Assembly (NCBI GenBank): GCA_029247265.1
Contig: JAQWLN010000027.1
Location: 1 to 33,873, forward strand
Source: Fuerstiella sp.
GTDB lineage: Bacteria > Planctomycetota > Planctomycetia > Planctomycetales > Planctomycetaceae
Length of the DNA: 33,873 nucleotides
Reading direction: 5' to 3'
This document shows, one piece after another, positions 15,611 through 23,256 of this stretch (position 1 is its first letter; every line of letters starts with the position of its first letter). A program made the translations under genes and the position numbers. The notes below the pieces were generated by a model. It saw only the letters and a program-made list of their open reading frames with translations, was not told where the DNA came from and did no database searches.

Positions 15611-17443
15611 TCACTCCGCAGGCACAACTGCGCGGGCCGCACGATCGCCGACGACAAAATGACCGAGACGCTTTTCTTCCCATGGTGTCGCAATCATCCA
15701 GACGGCGCCCGGGCGAGTCTGCTGGCGTTTGACCTTGCCCGCAGGGATTAGTCCATATGACTTTGGCTGTCGCTCGCGATCCATCCAGAACAATTCGACA
15801 GTCGCCTCCTGTTTGTTGACGAACGCCACCTGAAAAGTGTTGCCGTCGGGTCGTGAGGCAGGAATCGGCTGGTCGGCGGAGGGATGCCATGTCAAAGCCG
15901 GCAGCGAACCCAGTTTCGGTTTAACAAGCGGCGCGAAATCCTGTGGCGCCTTTGCCCGCAGCTTCTTGAGTTTTTCAGCGTGCTGCGCGTCATCCGCCAG
16001 GTTGTGCCATTCGTACGGATCATCTCTGATGTTGTAGAGTTCTTCATCGTCGTTGGCGTAGTGGATATATCGCCAGTCATCTGCACTGAGGCCAAAACTT
16101 CCGGGTTCACCCAGATGTGTGAGCGAAACGTGATTCCATGTGGCACTTGAATTTTTCAGCAGCGGAACCAGACTTGGAGCGTCGTTGTCAGCTTTGGCAG
16201 GCAGACCAGCCAGTTCAGTGAGTGTCGGATACAGACTCAGAAGGTTGACCGGCCTGTCGCACACGCTACCGGCAGTCGTGCCGTTGGCCAGGCCCGGAGC
16301 GCCCCTGGGAACTCGCATCATCAACGGCACGCGCGATACAGCGCGCCATGCCGTGAACTTCTGCCAATGTTGCTTTTCGCCCAGATGCCAGCCGTGATCG
16401 CTCCACAGAACGACGATCGTGTTGTCTTTATTGGGGCCGTTCTCAAGCGCATCCAGTACCCGGCCCAGCATGGCATCGGCAAAGTGGATTGACGCCAGAT
16501 ATCCCTGGATACCCTGTTTCCACTGTCCCTGTTCACGAATGTGCGGGAAGTAGCGATTCGGTCCGCGGCGTTTTCCCGCCGGCGGAAGATCGTCCAGGTC
16601 GTCTTCTTTGTATCCGGGCGGCAGCTTAATATCTGCCAGCGGGAATGGTTCGAAATACTGCTTCGGAACGAACCACGGTTCATGGGGTCGGTAGAAACCA
16701 CAGGCCAGAAAAAATGGCGTCGCATGTTTCTGCTGAAGCTGGTCGCCAATCCATTTCGAAACCAGCCAGTCGCCGCCGTATTCCTCTTCGGTCGCGTCCA
16801 GGGCAGCCCAGTCCGTTTCAACATACTGCCACGGCCCACCCCGTGCCAGACTGACCGGACGTTCCGGCGGATATAGCGTTCGCGGGAACGGATTTTCCGT
16901 TTCTTTAGCGGGAAAGTATTCGTCCCACGATTGCGCGTCGATAAAGTAATGCAGCAATTTTCCGGAACCACTGGCTCGGTAGCCGTGATTGCGAAAATGT
17001 TGCGGCAGCAGTTCTGCATCCCGCATGATTTCTCGCATCTTCTGGCCGTTTTCGTACAGACCCGAACGGTGCGGCGAGCGACCGGTCATGATGGCTGAGC
17101 GAGATGGATTACACGCGGCACCGGGGCAGTGAGCGTTTGTGAACAGCGCACTGCTGACAGCCAGTCGGTCTAAGTTCGGCGTGATCGTCTGAGCGTTACC
17201 GCCGAGACAACCAATCCAGTCGTTGAGGTCGTCAACGGCGATGAACAGTACGTTGGGCCGATCAGCCGCGTTGTCTTCGGCAGCGGCAGGGCCTGTCCCG
17301 GCACACATCACAATTACGCACGCCGAGACACATAGAATGGCAAAACCATGTCCCCTTTCCGGTCGCGCATTTTGAAAGAGAGAACGCTGTGACCGGATAC
17401 TCCGGACGTGGAAACACGAATTTCGATCGGCCATCCTGGTCAT
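15611..17443 (-). CDS. secreted sulfatase with a VHL-beta-like C-terminal domain (sulfatase 2)
   Basis: An arylsulfatase-superfamily enzyme with formylglycine site C111-N-P-S-R115, metal aspartates in LFIAVDDLN (D71, D72) and SDHGWHLGEKQHW. It is close to sulfatase 1 over the core (FFLACGFYRPHEPW, VPKQYF, DDPYEWHNLADDAQH). A hydrophobic export signal lies at about 33-55 behind an unusually long Arg-rich N-terminal part. ATG at 17443 has GGAG a few bases upstream; the frame itself is open to 17503. After the sulfatase fold, residues 537-610 (15614-15835) resemble the beta domain of the von Hippel-Lindau protein: FQVAFVNKQ, VELFWMDRE, YGLIPAG, QQTRPGAVWMI, and VVGDRAARAVVP at the end. That domain is absent from sulfatase 1. 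It may bind carbohydrate, protein or the cell surface. Confidence 0.92.
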   Translation of the reverse strand: MTRMADRNSCFHVRSIRSQRSLFQNARPERGHGFAILCVSACVIVMCAGTGPAAAEDNAADRPNVLFIAVDDLNDWIGCLGGNAQTITPNLDRLAVSSALFTNAHCPGAACNPSRSAIMTGRSPHRSGLYENGQKMREIMRDAELLPQHFRNHGYRASGSGKLLHYFIDAQSWDEYFPAKETENPFPRTLYPPERPVSLARGGPWQYVETDWAALDATEEEYGGDWLVSKWIGDQLQQKHATPFFLACGFYRPHEPWFVPKQYFEPFPLADIKLPPGYKEDDLDDLPPAGKRRGPNRYFPHIREQGQWKQGIQGYLASIHFADAMLGRVLDALENGPNKDNTIVVLWSDHGWHLGEKQHWQKFTAWRAVSRVPLMMRVPRGAPGLANGTTAGSVCDRPVNLLSLYPTLTELAGLPAKADNDAPSLVPLLKNSSATWNHVSLTHLGEPGSFGLSADDWRYIHYANDDEELYNIRDDPYEWHNLADDAQHAEKLKKLRAKAPQDFAPLVKPKLGSLPALTWHPSADQPIPASRPDGNTFQVAFVNKQEATVELFWMDRERQPKSYGLIPAGKVKRQQTRPGAVWMIATPWEEKRLGHFVVGDRAARAVVPAE

Positions 17444-17563
17444 GTGACTCCAGTACCGGAAATACAGCTGTTTGTGTCTCGTACGTATGCCCACAGCGAT
17501 CAACGGAAACGGGCCAACACCTTCCGAGCGTCAGCTCGAATATACCGGCGAACCCGGCCCGGC

Positions 17564-19612
17564 TTACCAGATCTGAATGCGGTTTCCGGGAGGCTTGTAG
17601 AGCTTGTCACCGGGTTTAACGTCAAATGCTTCGTAAAACGCATTCAGATTTGTCACAGGACCGTTTCCACGAAACGCAGACGGTGAATGTGGATCCACCA
17701 CCAACCGGCGCACGAGTTCTTCTTCCCGATACAGACGCCGCCAGATCTGACTCCAGCCAAGGAAGTACCGTTGTGGCCCAGTGTGTCCATCAATGACGGG
17801 GGCCTTTCGGCCATTCAGCGAAACAATGTACGCCTTGTAGGCGATGGCCATGCCGCTGAGATCGGCGATGTTTTCACCGAGCGTTAATTTGCCATTGAGA
17901 GTTTTCCCGGGCAATGCTTCATAGCCTGCATACTGCGCAACCAACTGACCAGTCAGTTTCTCGAAAGCGGATCGGTCTTCGTCGGTCCACCAGTTTTCCA
18001 GATTTCCGTCTCCGTCGTACTTACTGCCCTGATCATCGAAACCGTGACTGATTTCGTGGCCGATGACGGCGCCGATTCCGCCGTAGTTGACAGCGTCGTC
18101 GGCACCGACGTTGAAAAATGGCGGTTGAAGAATGGCAGCCGGAAAGACGATTTCGTTCTTGCCGGGGTTGTAATAAGCGTTAACTGTCTGAGGTGTCATG
18201 CCCCACTCCGTTCTGTCGACCGGCTTGCCAAGCTTGTCGACCATTCGCTGGTGTTCATGCAGCGCCGAACGTCTCATGTTTCCAAGCAGATCATCGGCCC
18301 GGATTTCGAGTTTTGAATAGTCTCGCCATTTTGTCGGGTAGCCGATCTTCGGCGTAATTTTGTGCAATTTCTGGAGCGCCTTCTTTTTCGTATCATCGGT
18401 CATCCAGGTCAGGTTGCCGATGCTGTCTTCGTAGGCCTTCATCAGGTTGCCGACGAGTTCGTCCATCCGCTGTTTAGCCTCCGGCCTGAAGTGTTTGGCC
18501 ACATAGATCTGCGCCACAACTTCGCCAAGTACACCAAAGTCGCCCGCACCTCCACCGCTGGTGGCATCGACACCGCGTTTCCAGCGAGGCTTCGGTTCGG
18601 GCACTCCTGCCAGCTGTTTGCGATGCAGTTCAAAATGGGCATCAACGAACGGTTTCGGCAGAAGTGGTGCGACGCCGTCCAGTACTCGAAACGAAAGATA
18701 GGCCTTTGCAGCACTCAGTTTTGTCTCGTTACCGATTGCTTCAAGTGCCTCAAAAAAGCTGGGAGTCAACACATTGATCTCAGCCAGGTCCTGTACTCCG
18801 ACGGCATCAAAGAAAACGGGCCAAGGAAGATTTGGTGTCAGTTTCGGAAGATCTGACACCGCATATTTGTTGTATCGTTTTTCAGCGTCCCGCAGTTCCG
18901 TGCGCGACCACTGGGCTTTGGCCAGTTTCGTTTCCAGTTGCAGAATCTGATCTGCGGCTGACTTTCCATCGGGCAGTCCGGCCAGCTCGAACAGTTTTTC
19001 GATGTAGTTCTTCAAAGCGTCGCGCGCTGTGAGGTACTTTTCGTCATCTTCGAGATAATAATCGCGGTCAGGCAGTGTTGTGCCACTTTGCACAATTGCC
19101 GCCAGGTACCGACTGGAGTCTTTGGCGTCTGTTGAGACGAAGAATCCGATCGGTCCGCCGATGCCCAGCGTCTGCAAAAGGCCGAAATGTCGAAACAGTT
19201 CCTTTTTGCTCGAAATCCCCGCGATCGCATCAAGTGCTGGCTGAACGGGAGTCAGCCCTCGCTCGTCGATCAGCTGTTCGTTCATAAAGCTGCTGTAGAA
19301 ATCACCCACCTTCTGTCCGTTCGCATCAGCTGGACTCGCTGTCGCTTCTTCGATGATGGTCCGAATGTTTTCACGGGCCGTGTCGTCCAGCGCGGTAAAG
19401 GAGCCATAGTTCGATTTGTCCGCAGGAATCTGAGTACTCAGCAGCCAGCGGCCGTTCACGTGGCGATACAAATCGTCTTGCGGACGGACGGTATGATCGA
19501 ACCCATCCGGGTCGATGCCGGAAAAGACGTCCTGTGCGGCCGCATCGTGACGCCAAACAGCCATGATCACGAATGCGACCATCGTGACGTGTCGTGAAGA
19601 ACAAGTGAACAA
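17564..19612 (-). CDS. secreted M13-family (neprilysin-like) zinc endopeptidase
   Basis: A peptidase of family M13 (PepO, neprilysin), which cuts peptides rather than large proteins. It has zinc motif H519-E-I-S-H523 in VIGHEISHGFDDQGS, third ligand E580 in LGENIADLSG, the substrate-binding NAYYNPGKNEIVFPA (478-492), and the family's C-terminal end, here ...NRIQIW. The N-terminus has a short signal peptide (about 1-26, ending DAAAQ), and GIDPDGFDHTVRPQDDLYRHVNG is the usual start of the mature enzyme. At 682 residues it is full length and seems intact. It begins the minus-strand run 19612-9936 and is divergent from the HlyD/M50 cluster. A role in peptide turnover in the periplasm is likely. 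Confidence 0.95.
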   Translation of the reverse strand: MFTCSSRHVTMVAFVIMAVWRHDAAAQDVFSGIDPDGFDHTVRPQDDLYRHVNGRWLLSTQIPADKSNYGSFTALDDTARENIRTIIEEATASPADANGQKVGDFYSSFMNEQLIDERGLTPVQPALDAIAGISSKKELFRHFGLLQTLGIGGPIGFFVSTDAKDSSRYLAAIVQSGTTLPDRDYYLEDDEKYLTARDALKNYIEKLFELAGLPDGKSAADQILQLETKLAKAQWSRTELRDAEKRYNKYAVSDLPKLTPNLPWPVFFDAVGVQDLAEINVLTPSFFEALEAIGNETKLSAAKAYLSFRVLDGVAPLLPKPFVDAHFELHRKQLAGVPEPKPRWKRGVDATSGGGAGDFGVLGEVVAQIYVAKHFRPEAKQRMDELVGNLMKAYEDSIGNLTWMTDDTKKKALQKLHKITPKIGYPTKWRDYSKLEIRADDLLGNMRRSALHEHQRMVDKLGKPVDRTEWGMTPQTVNAYYNPGKNEIVFPAAILQPPFFNVGADDAVNYGGIGAVIGHEISHGFDDQGSKYDGDGNLENWWTDEDRSAFEKLTGQLVAQYAGYEALPGKTLNGKLTLGENIADLSGMAIAYKAYIVSLNGRKAPVIDGHTGPQRYFLGWSQIWRRLYREEELVRRLVVDPHSPSAFRGNGPVTNLNAFYEAFDVKPGDKLYKPPGNRIQIW

Positions 19613-20066
19613 GGAAACATCCCTTTATCAACGGTGTAGAGACAGCGCGATGCAATATTGATTGCCCGGATATTGTAGGTGCGCTGAGAAAATACATTAA
19701 GTCAGTCGTTAGAATTCAGCCCCATCACGCAGGAAAACTGTTCGGCCAAAACAGCCGCAGAGACAAAAACGTCATGGGTACCTGTGCCACTGAACTGCAT
19801 TCTTTGCGGACACCGGAATGCCGACCATATCGAAACCGTCCGTCGCGCGATTTGGTCTGTGGTGACGCCGGGACGGCACTTTCAGCGGAATATGCGAGGT
19901 TTGGGGCGATTACCGGTTATTGTCGGCGATATGGCAACGTTATTGCCCCGGAAATGTCATTTTTCCCCAGTTCAGAATCCATAACAACGTTGCCTTTCCG
20001 GCACAGCGACCGATAAAGAACGTGTAGCATTTTTGATGTCTGACAGATGTTGGCTGGTGTGGCTTG
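19613..20066. other. 454-base intergenic region between the M13 gene and the HlyD/M50 cluster
   Basis: Divergent promoters are expected here. Two dyads are seen: CAATAT/ATATTG (19653-19658 and 19670-19675) close to the M13 gene, and GGCAACGTT/AACGTTGCC (19933-19941 and 19986-19994) with a 44-base spacer on the cluster side. CCGGAAA (19948-19954) and TTTCCGG (19995-20001) form a further pair that interlaces with the second dyad. A short plus-strand frame (19784-19984) is listed separately. Confidence 0.45.
19784..19984 (+). CDS. possible small protein upstream of the HlyD/M50 cluster
   Basis: A 66-codon frame from GTG 19784 containing an early CxxC (NCILCGH) and the segment ADHIETVRRAIWSVVTPGR. 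This segment resembles TDQVTSLYRAVWFWVTPGR, encoded just after the cluster (about 25497-25553). Of the eight identical residues in the core R-A-W-V-T-P-G-R, all but Trp use a different synonymous codon, as expected of conserved coding sequence. Against it: no ribosome-binding site, no known family, a short frame, and an overlapping alternative frame from 19774. Doubtful. Confidence 0.2.
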   Translation: MPLNCILCGHRNADHIETVRRAIWSVVTPGRHFQRNMRGLGRLPVIVGDMATLLPRKCHFSPVQNP

Positions 20067-21974
20067 ATGCAGGATTCGTGGCTGAACGATTTCGAAACCA
20101 GACTGGACCGGTTGGAGCGTGCTTCAACCGGTCCAGACGTCGTTTTCGCTGACATTCACAATCTGGCCGGCGCTGCTCTGCAGTGCCTTGGCACGATTCA
20201 CGACCTCGGTGTCTGTCTCATGCGTCCGACCGGCATCGAAGAACTCAGGCCGGACGGTCAACGGTCCACGCCAACGGAAGTTATGCAGGCCGAGATCGCA
20301 GCGGCAACAGAGCAGCCTTTTCTTCTGACAGATGCTGTGACTGAAACCTCACCAGCACGACACGTGCTGACTGTTTCCGCTCGACTGGCGGACCATGTGT
20401 TCTGCGTGTTGCGGGTTTCAATTGAGCAGTTCAACGCTCCGCAACAGACATTCATTGATGGTGCGAGTGCAATCAATGATGTTGTCGGCAGCTGGTTGAG
20501 TCGTTATTTGATGTCGAGTTACGAAAATCTTCTGACTGCTCAGTCGGAACTTGTTAACACGATCGGTCGGCTGCATTTGAGCTCGACCATCAGCGCTGCG
20601 GCATCTGTGTTGGCTCAGGATGGTCCGGCGGCATTGGGACGGTGCCGGATCGCTGTGCTTTCGTGGCATGCAGGTCGATACCGAATCGACGCAGTAACCG
20701 GTGTTCGAAGCCCGAACGCGGAAGCGGAAACGGTACGGGCGATTGAGGACGTTGTTAACAACAGTCACGTCGCACAGACTCCCATTGTCGCGTCTGAATG
20801 GCGACCACTGGATAAAATTGACGACGCAGGCGTTGCCGGGGCAATCGCCGTTCTGCGAAGCAGCGATGTGGCCGCCATTCGAGTGGCGGCGTTGGCGGGG
20901 GCTTTTGACGACTCAGCGGACATTTCTTCACCGAAACCGAATACTTCGTATCCTGCCGTTGGTCGGTCGGGAATCACTCCGACAGTGATATCGGTGGAAG
21001 TATTTGCCAACACTGAACCTCCCAACGAGCTGCTGCTGCTGCAACTGTTCGAGGCGGCGGGCCTGGTATTTGCCGGACTCCACAGGCGACAACGTCCGCT
21101 GCTGGGGAAGTTCATCGACAGCGGAAAAATGCGATGGCTGGCCGCAGCGACGGCGCTGTTGTTGGTATTGTCAATCTGCCCCGCTGATTTTGAAGTGGAA
21201 GCCCCCGGGCAGATCGTGTCGACCAGTCAACGTCGGCTGTTTGCACCGGAGAACGGCACGATCAACGAAGTCGGGTTCAAAAACGAAGACTCCGTGCGTG
21301 ATGCGCAGGTACTGTTGAAACTTTCCAACCCCGACCTGGACCTCGAAAAACGGCGTGTGCAGGGCGAGATCGACACGACGACCGCGCGGCTGGCTTCGGT
21401 GCACGCGACACGGCTGACCAGCGGAGACCCTCAACTCAGCGGCGAAGAAGCGCAGCTGAAACAGCAGTTGCAGAACCTGAAAGAACAAAAAACACTTGTA
21501 GAAAAACAACTGGCGTCACTGGCGATCACCGCTCCGTTCGCTGGAACCGTTTTTCGGCGTGATTCGCAGCAGGAACTGATGTCACGACCTGTTCAGCGGG
21601 GACAGCTGCTGCTGGAGATCGTGCCGGACAACAGTGCATGGCAGCTGGAAATTTCCATCCCGGATGACAGCATGTCATATGTAACAACTGCTCGTCACGA
21701 TTCCACAGACCTGCTGCCGGTTCGTTATGTCGTGCGTTCTGCGCCGGATCGGGACTGGACGACAACGCTCACCAGTATCGACAATGCCGTCGAAACTCAT
21801 GAAGGTCTGATGACCTGTCGAGCCACCGCACTGCTGACCGCATTGCCACAGACAAAACTTCGTCCCGGAACAACAGTGACCGCAAGGATCGCCTGTGGCC
21901 GAAGCTCTCTGGCATTCGTTATGTTTCGCGAGGTGATTGAGTTCTGGCGACAGCTGCGATTCGCCTGGTTTTGA
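20067..21974 (+). CDS. GAF-like/HlyD fusion membrane adaptor
   Basis: A 635-residue protein in two halves. The first (about 1-340) is cytoplasmic, with helices and one or two GAF-like alpha/beta sensor regions (about 170-340). Its boundaries are weak and rest on pattern (ALGRCRIAVLSWHAGRYRIDAVTG). One transmembrane helix follows at about 355-372 (MRWLAAATALLLVLSICP). After it comes a HlyD-type periplasmic part: the first lipoyl half (FEVEAPGQIVSTSQRRLFAP), a coiled coil (about 420-480), the second lipoyl half (ITAPFAGTVFRR), and a beta-barrel ending at a C-terminal aromatic stretch. ATG at 20067 follows a TTG at 20064 that also opens the frame. It is the first gene of the three-gene plus-strand set. 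A cytoplasmic sensor fused to an adaptor suggests that signal or state is coupled to export; this is inference. Confidence 0.8.
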   Translation: MQDSWLNDFETRLDRLERASTGPDVVFADIHNLAGAALQCLGTIHDLGVCLMRPTGIEELRPDGQRSTPTEVMQAEIAAATEQPFLLTDAVTETSPARHVLTVSARLADHVFCVLRVSIEQFNAPQQTFIDGASAINDVVGSWLSRYLMSSYENLLTAQSELVNTIGRLHLSSTISAAASVLAQDGPAALGRCRIAVLSWHAGRYRIDAVTGVRSPNAEAETVRAIEDVVNNSHVAQTPIVASEWRPLDKIDDAGVAGAIAVLRSSDVAAIRVAALAGAFDDSADISSPKPNTSYPAVGRSGITPTVISVEVFANTEPPNELLLLQLFEAAGLVFAGLHRRQRPLLGKFIDSGKMRWLAAATALLLVLSICPADFEVEAPGQIVSTSQRRLFAPENGTINEVGFKNEDSVRDAQVLLKLSNPDLDLEKRRVQGEIDTTTARLASVHATRLTSGDPQLSGEEAQLKQQLQNLKEQKTLVEKQLASLAITAPFAGTVFRRDSQQELMSRPVQRGQLLLEIVPDNSAWQLEISIPDDSMSYVTTARHDSTDLLPVRYVVRSAPDRDWTTTLTSIDNAVETHEGLMTCRATALLTALPQTKLRPGTTVTARIACGRSSLAFVMFREVIEFWRQLRFAWF

Positions 21975-21997
21975 AGCAACTATCAGGAGATTATCCG

Positions 21998-23113
21998 ATG
22001 ACAGAAACAATCGCCGCCTGCTGTCGACATGCAAACGGTGTCAGGTCTGTTCTAACTGCCATTACGCTCATCTGCGTTGTTGGCCAGTTGAGAACATTAT
22101 GCGCGGACGAACAGAAAATCCTTGTATCCCAGGTCACCATCAGCGTAGTACGGGAAGCCGACATCCCCGCACGAGACGCCGGGACACTCGCAGAGGTTTC
22201 GTTTGCGGAGGGTCAGACTGTGACCAGAAATCAAATCGTTGCCGTTCTTGAAAATCAGCAGCAGCAGCTGAAGCTGAAGGCAACGGAACTGAATCTTGAC
22301 GTCGCCCGGCTGCGAGCCGCCGATGATCTTCCAATGCAGGCCGCGACGGCGCAACTGAAGGAAACCGTTTCCAGTCGCAGGGTTAAGGAAGTTGCGTTAG
22401 AGATTGCGAAAACAGAAGCGGAAACAGATGTTCCGGTTCAGGTAGCCGCTGCTGAAACAAAAATGCGGCAACTGGAACTGCAACGTGCACAAAACTCTAA
22501 AGACACGTTTGACGGAAGCATATCAGCATCACAAATCGACCGACTGAAAACTGCTGTCCGTAAAGGAGAACTGGAAGTCATTCAGGCGCAGACGAATCAT
22601 CGGATCAATCAATTAAAACCCGATGCTGAGCGCGCTGGAATCGAACAGAAGACTGAAGAGATTGCTCGGTATCAGTCTCTTGTCGAGCAGGAACAGAAGA
22701 ATCTGACCGTGGCCCGAATCAACCAGCAGATTCACAGCAACGACGTCGCGATCGCGGAACTGGAGCTGGAACATCGCAACATTCGTGCTCCTTTCGATGG
22801 CGTGATTGTAAAAGTGGAACGTCATGTCGGTGAATGGGTCGAACCAGGAGCGCCGATAGGGCGGGTGATCGATCTGAAGACACTGCGTGCGGAGGGTTTT
22901 TTACTGGCTCAGCAGGCGGCGATAAATCTGGTTGGTCGGCCAGTGACGATCGAACTGAAATCGCTTTATGAACCGGTTCAATTGCGAGGAAAAATCACCT
23001 TTGTCAGTCCGCAGGTCGATCCCGTCAATCAACAGGTTCGGTTTTGGGCAGAATTCCAGAATGCCGACATGCAGGCCCTGCCTGGCATGAACGCCTCGCT
23101 GGAGATTGAATAG
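21998..23113 (+). CDS. secreted HlyD-family adaptor protein
   Basis: A 371-residue exported adaptor. A signal sequence is seen at about 15-35 (SVLTAITLICVVGQLRTLCAD), so unlike its neighbours it seems to be wholly periplasmic (or anchored through the uncleaved helix). Lipoyl half 1 is near 45-85 (ISVVREADIPARDAGTLAEV), a long coiled coil covers about 90-255 (rich in Gln, Glu and Lys), lipoyl half 2 is IRAPFDGVIVKVERHVGEW, and a beta-barrel end follows. AGGAG at 21985-21989, eight bases before ATG 21998, fixes the start; an in-frame TTG at 21971 overlaps the previous stop and is not preferred. The gap to the previous gene is 23 bases, so the two are cotranscribed. Confidence 0.85.
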   Translation: MTETIAACCRHANGVRSVLTAITLICVVGQLRTLCADEQKILVSQVTISVVREADIPARDAGTLAEVSFAEGQTVTRNQIVAVLENQQQQLKLKATELNLDVARLRAADDLPMQAATAQLKETVSSRRVKEVALEIAKTEAETDVPVQVAAAETKMRQLELQRAQNSKDTFDGSISASQIDRLKTAVRKGELEVIQAQTNHRINQLKPDAERAGIEQKTEEIARYQSLVEQEQKNLTVARINQQIHSNDVAIAELELEHRNIRAPFDGVIVKVERHVGEWVEPGAPIGRVIDLKTLRAEGFLLAQQAAINLVGRPVTIELKSLYEPVQLRGKITFVSPQVDPVNQQVRFWAEFQNADMQALPGMNASLEIE

Positions 23114-23195
23114 TGTTTGGGAACGATCTTGATTCAAACCGCCCGTTCGATTGCAGCGAGGATGGGGCGCGGGACAGCAGTTCATGAACGTCAGC

Positions 23196-23222
23196 TCGAA
23201 AAGACCGCCAAAGGCGGTTCGA
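23196..23222 (+). other. hairpin in the 143-base gap before the M50 gene
   Basis: ACCGCC (23204-23209) and GGCGGT (23213-23218) pair around AAA, and TCGA (23196-23199) pairs with TCGA (23219-23222) outside a four-base bulge on the left. It lies 35 bases before the GTG start of the M50 gene. No U-tract follows, so it is more likely a translational or processing element than a terminator. The segment GGTTCGAATC looks like a tRNA T-loop but does not belong to a tRNA. Confidence 0.4.
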
Positions 23223-23256
23223 ATCAACTCGCGGCCATCCCGTATCAGGTCCTGAT

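Noticed and set aside
23213..23245. GGTTCGAATC, which looks like a tRNA T-loop
   Set aside because: The following bases (CAACT) do not pair with the preceding GGCGG to form a T-stem, and no acceptor stem, D-arm or anticodon arm is found. It is part of a simple hairpin.
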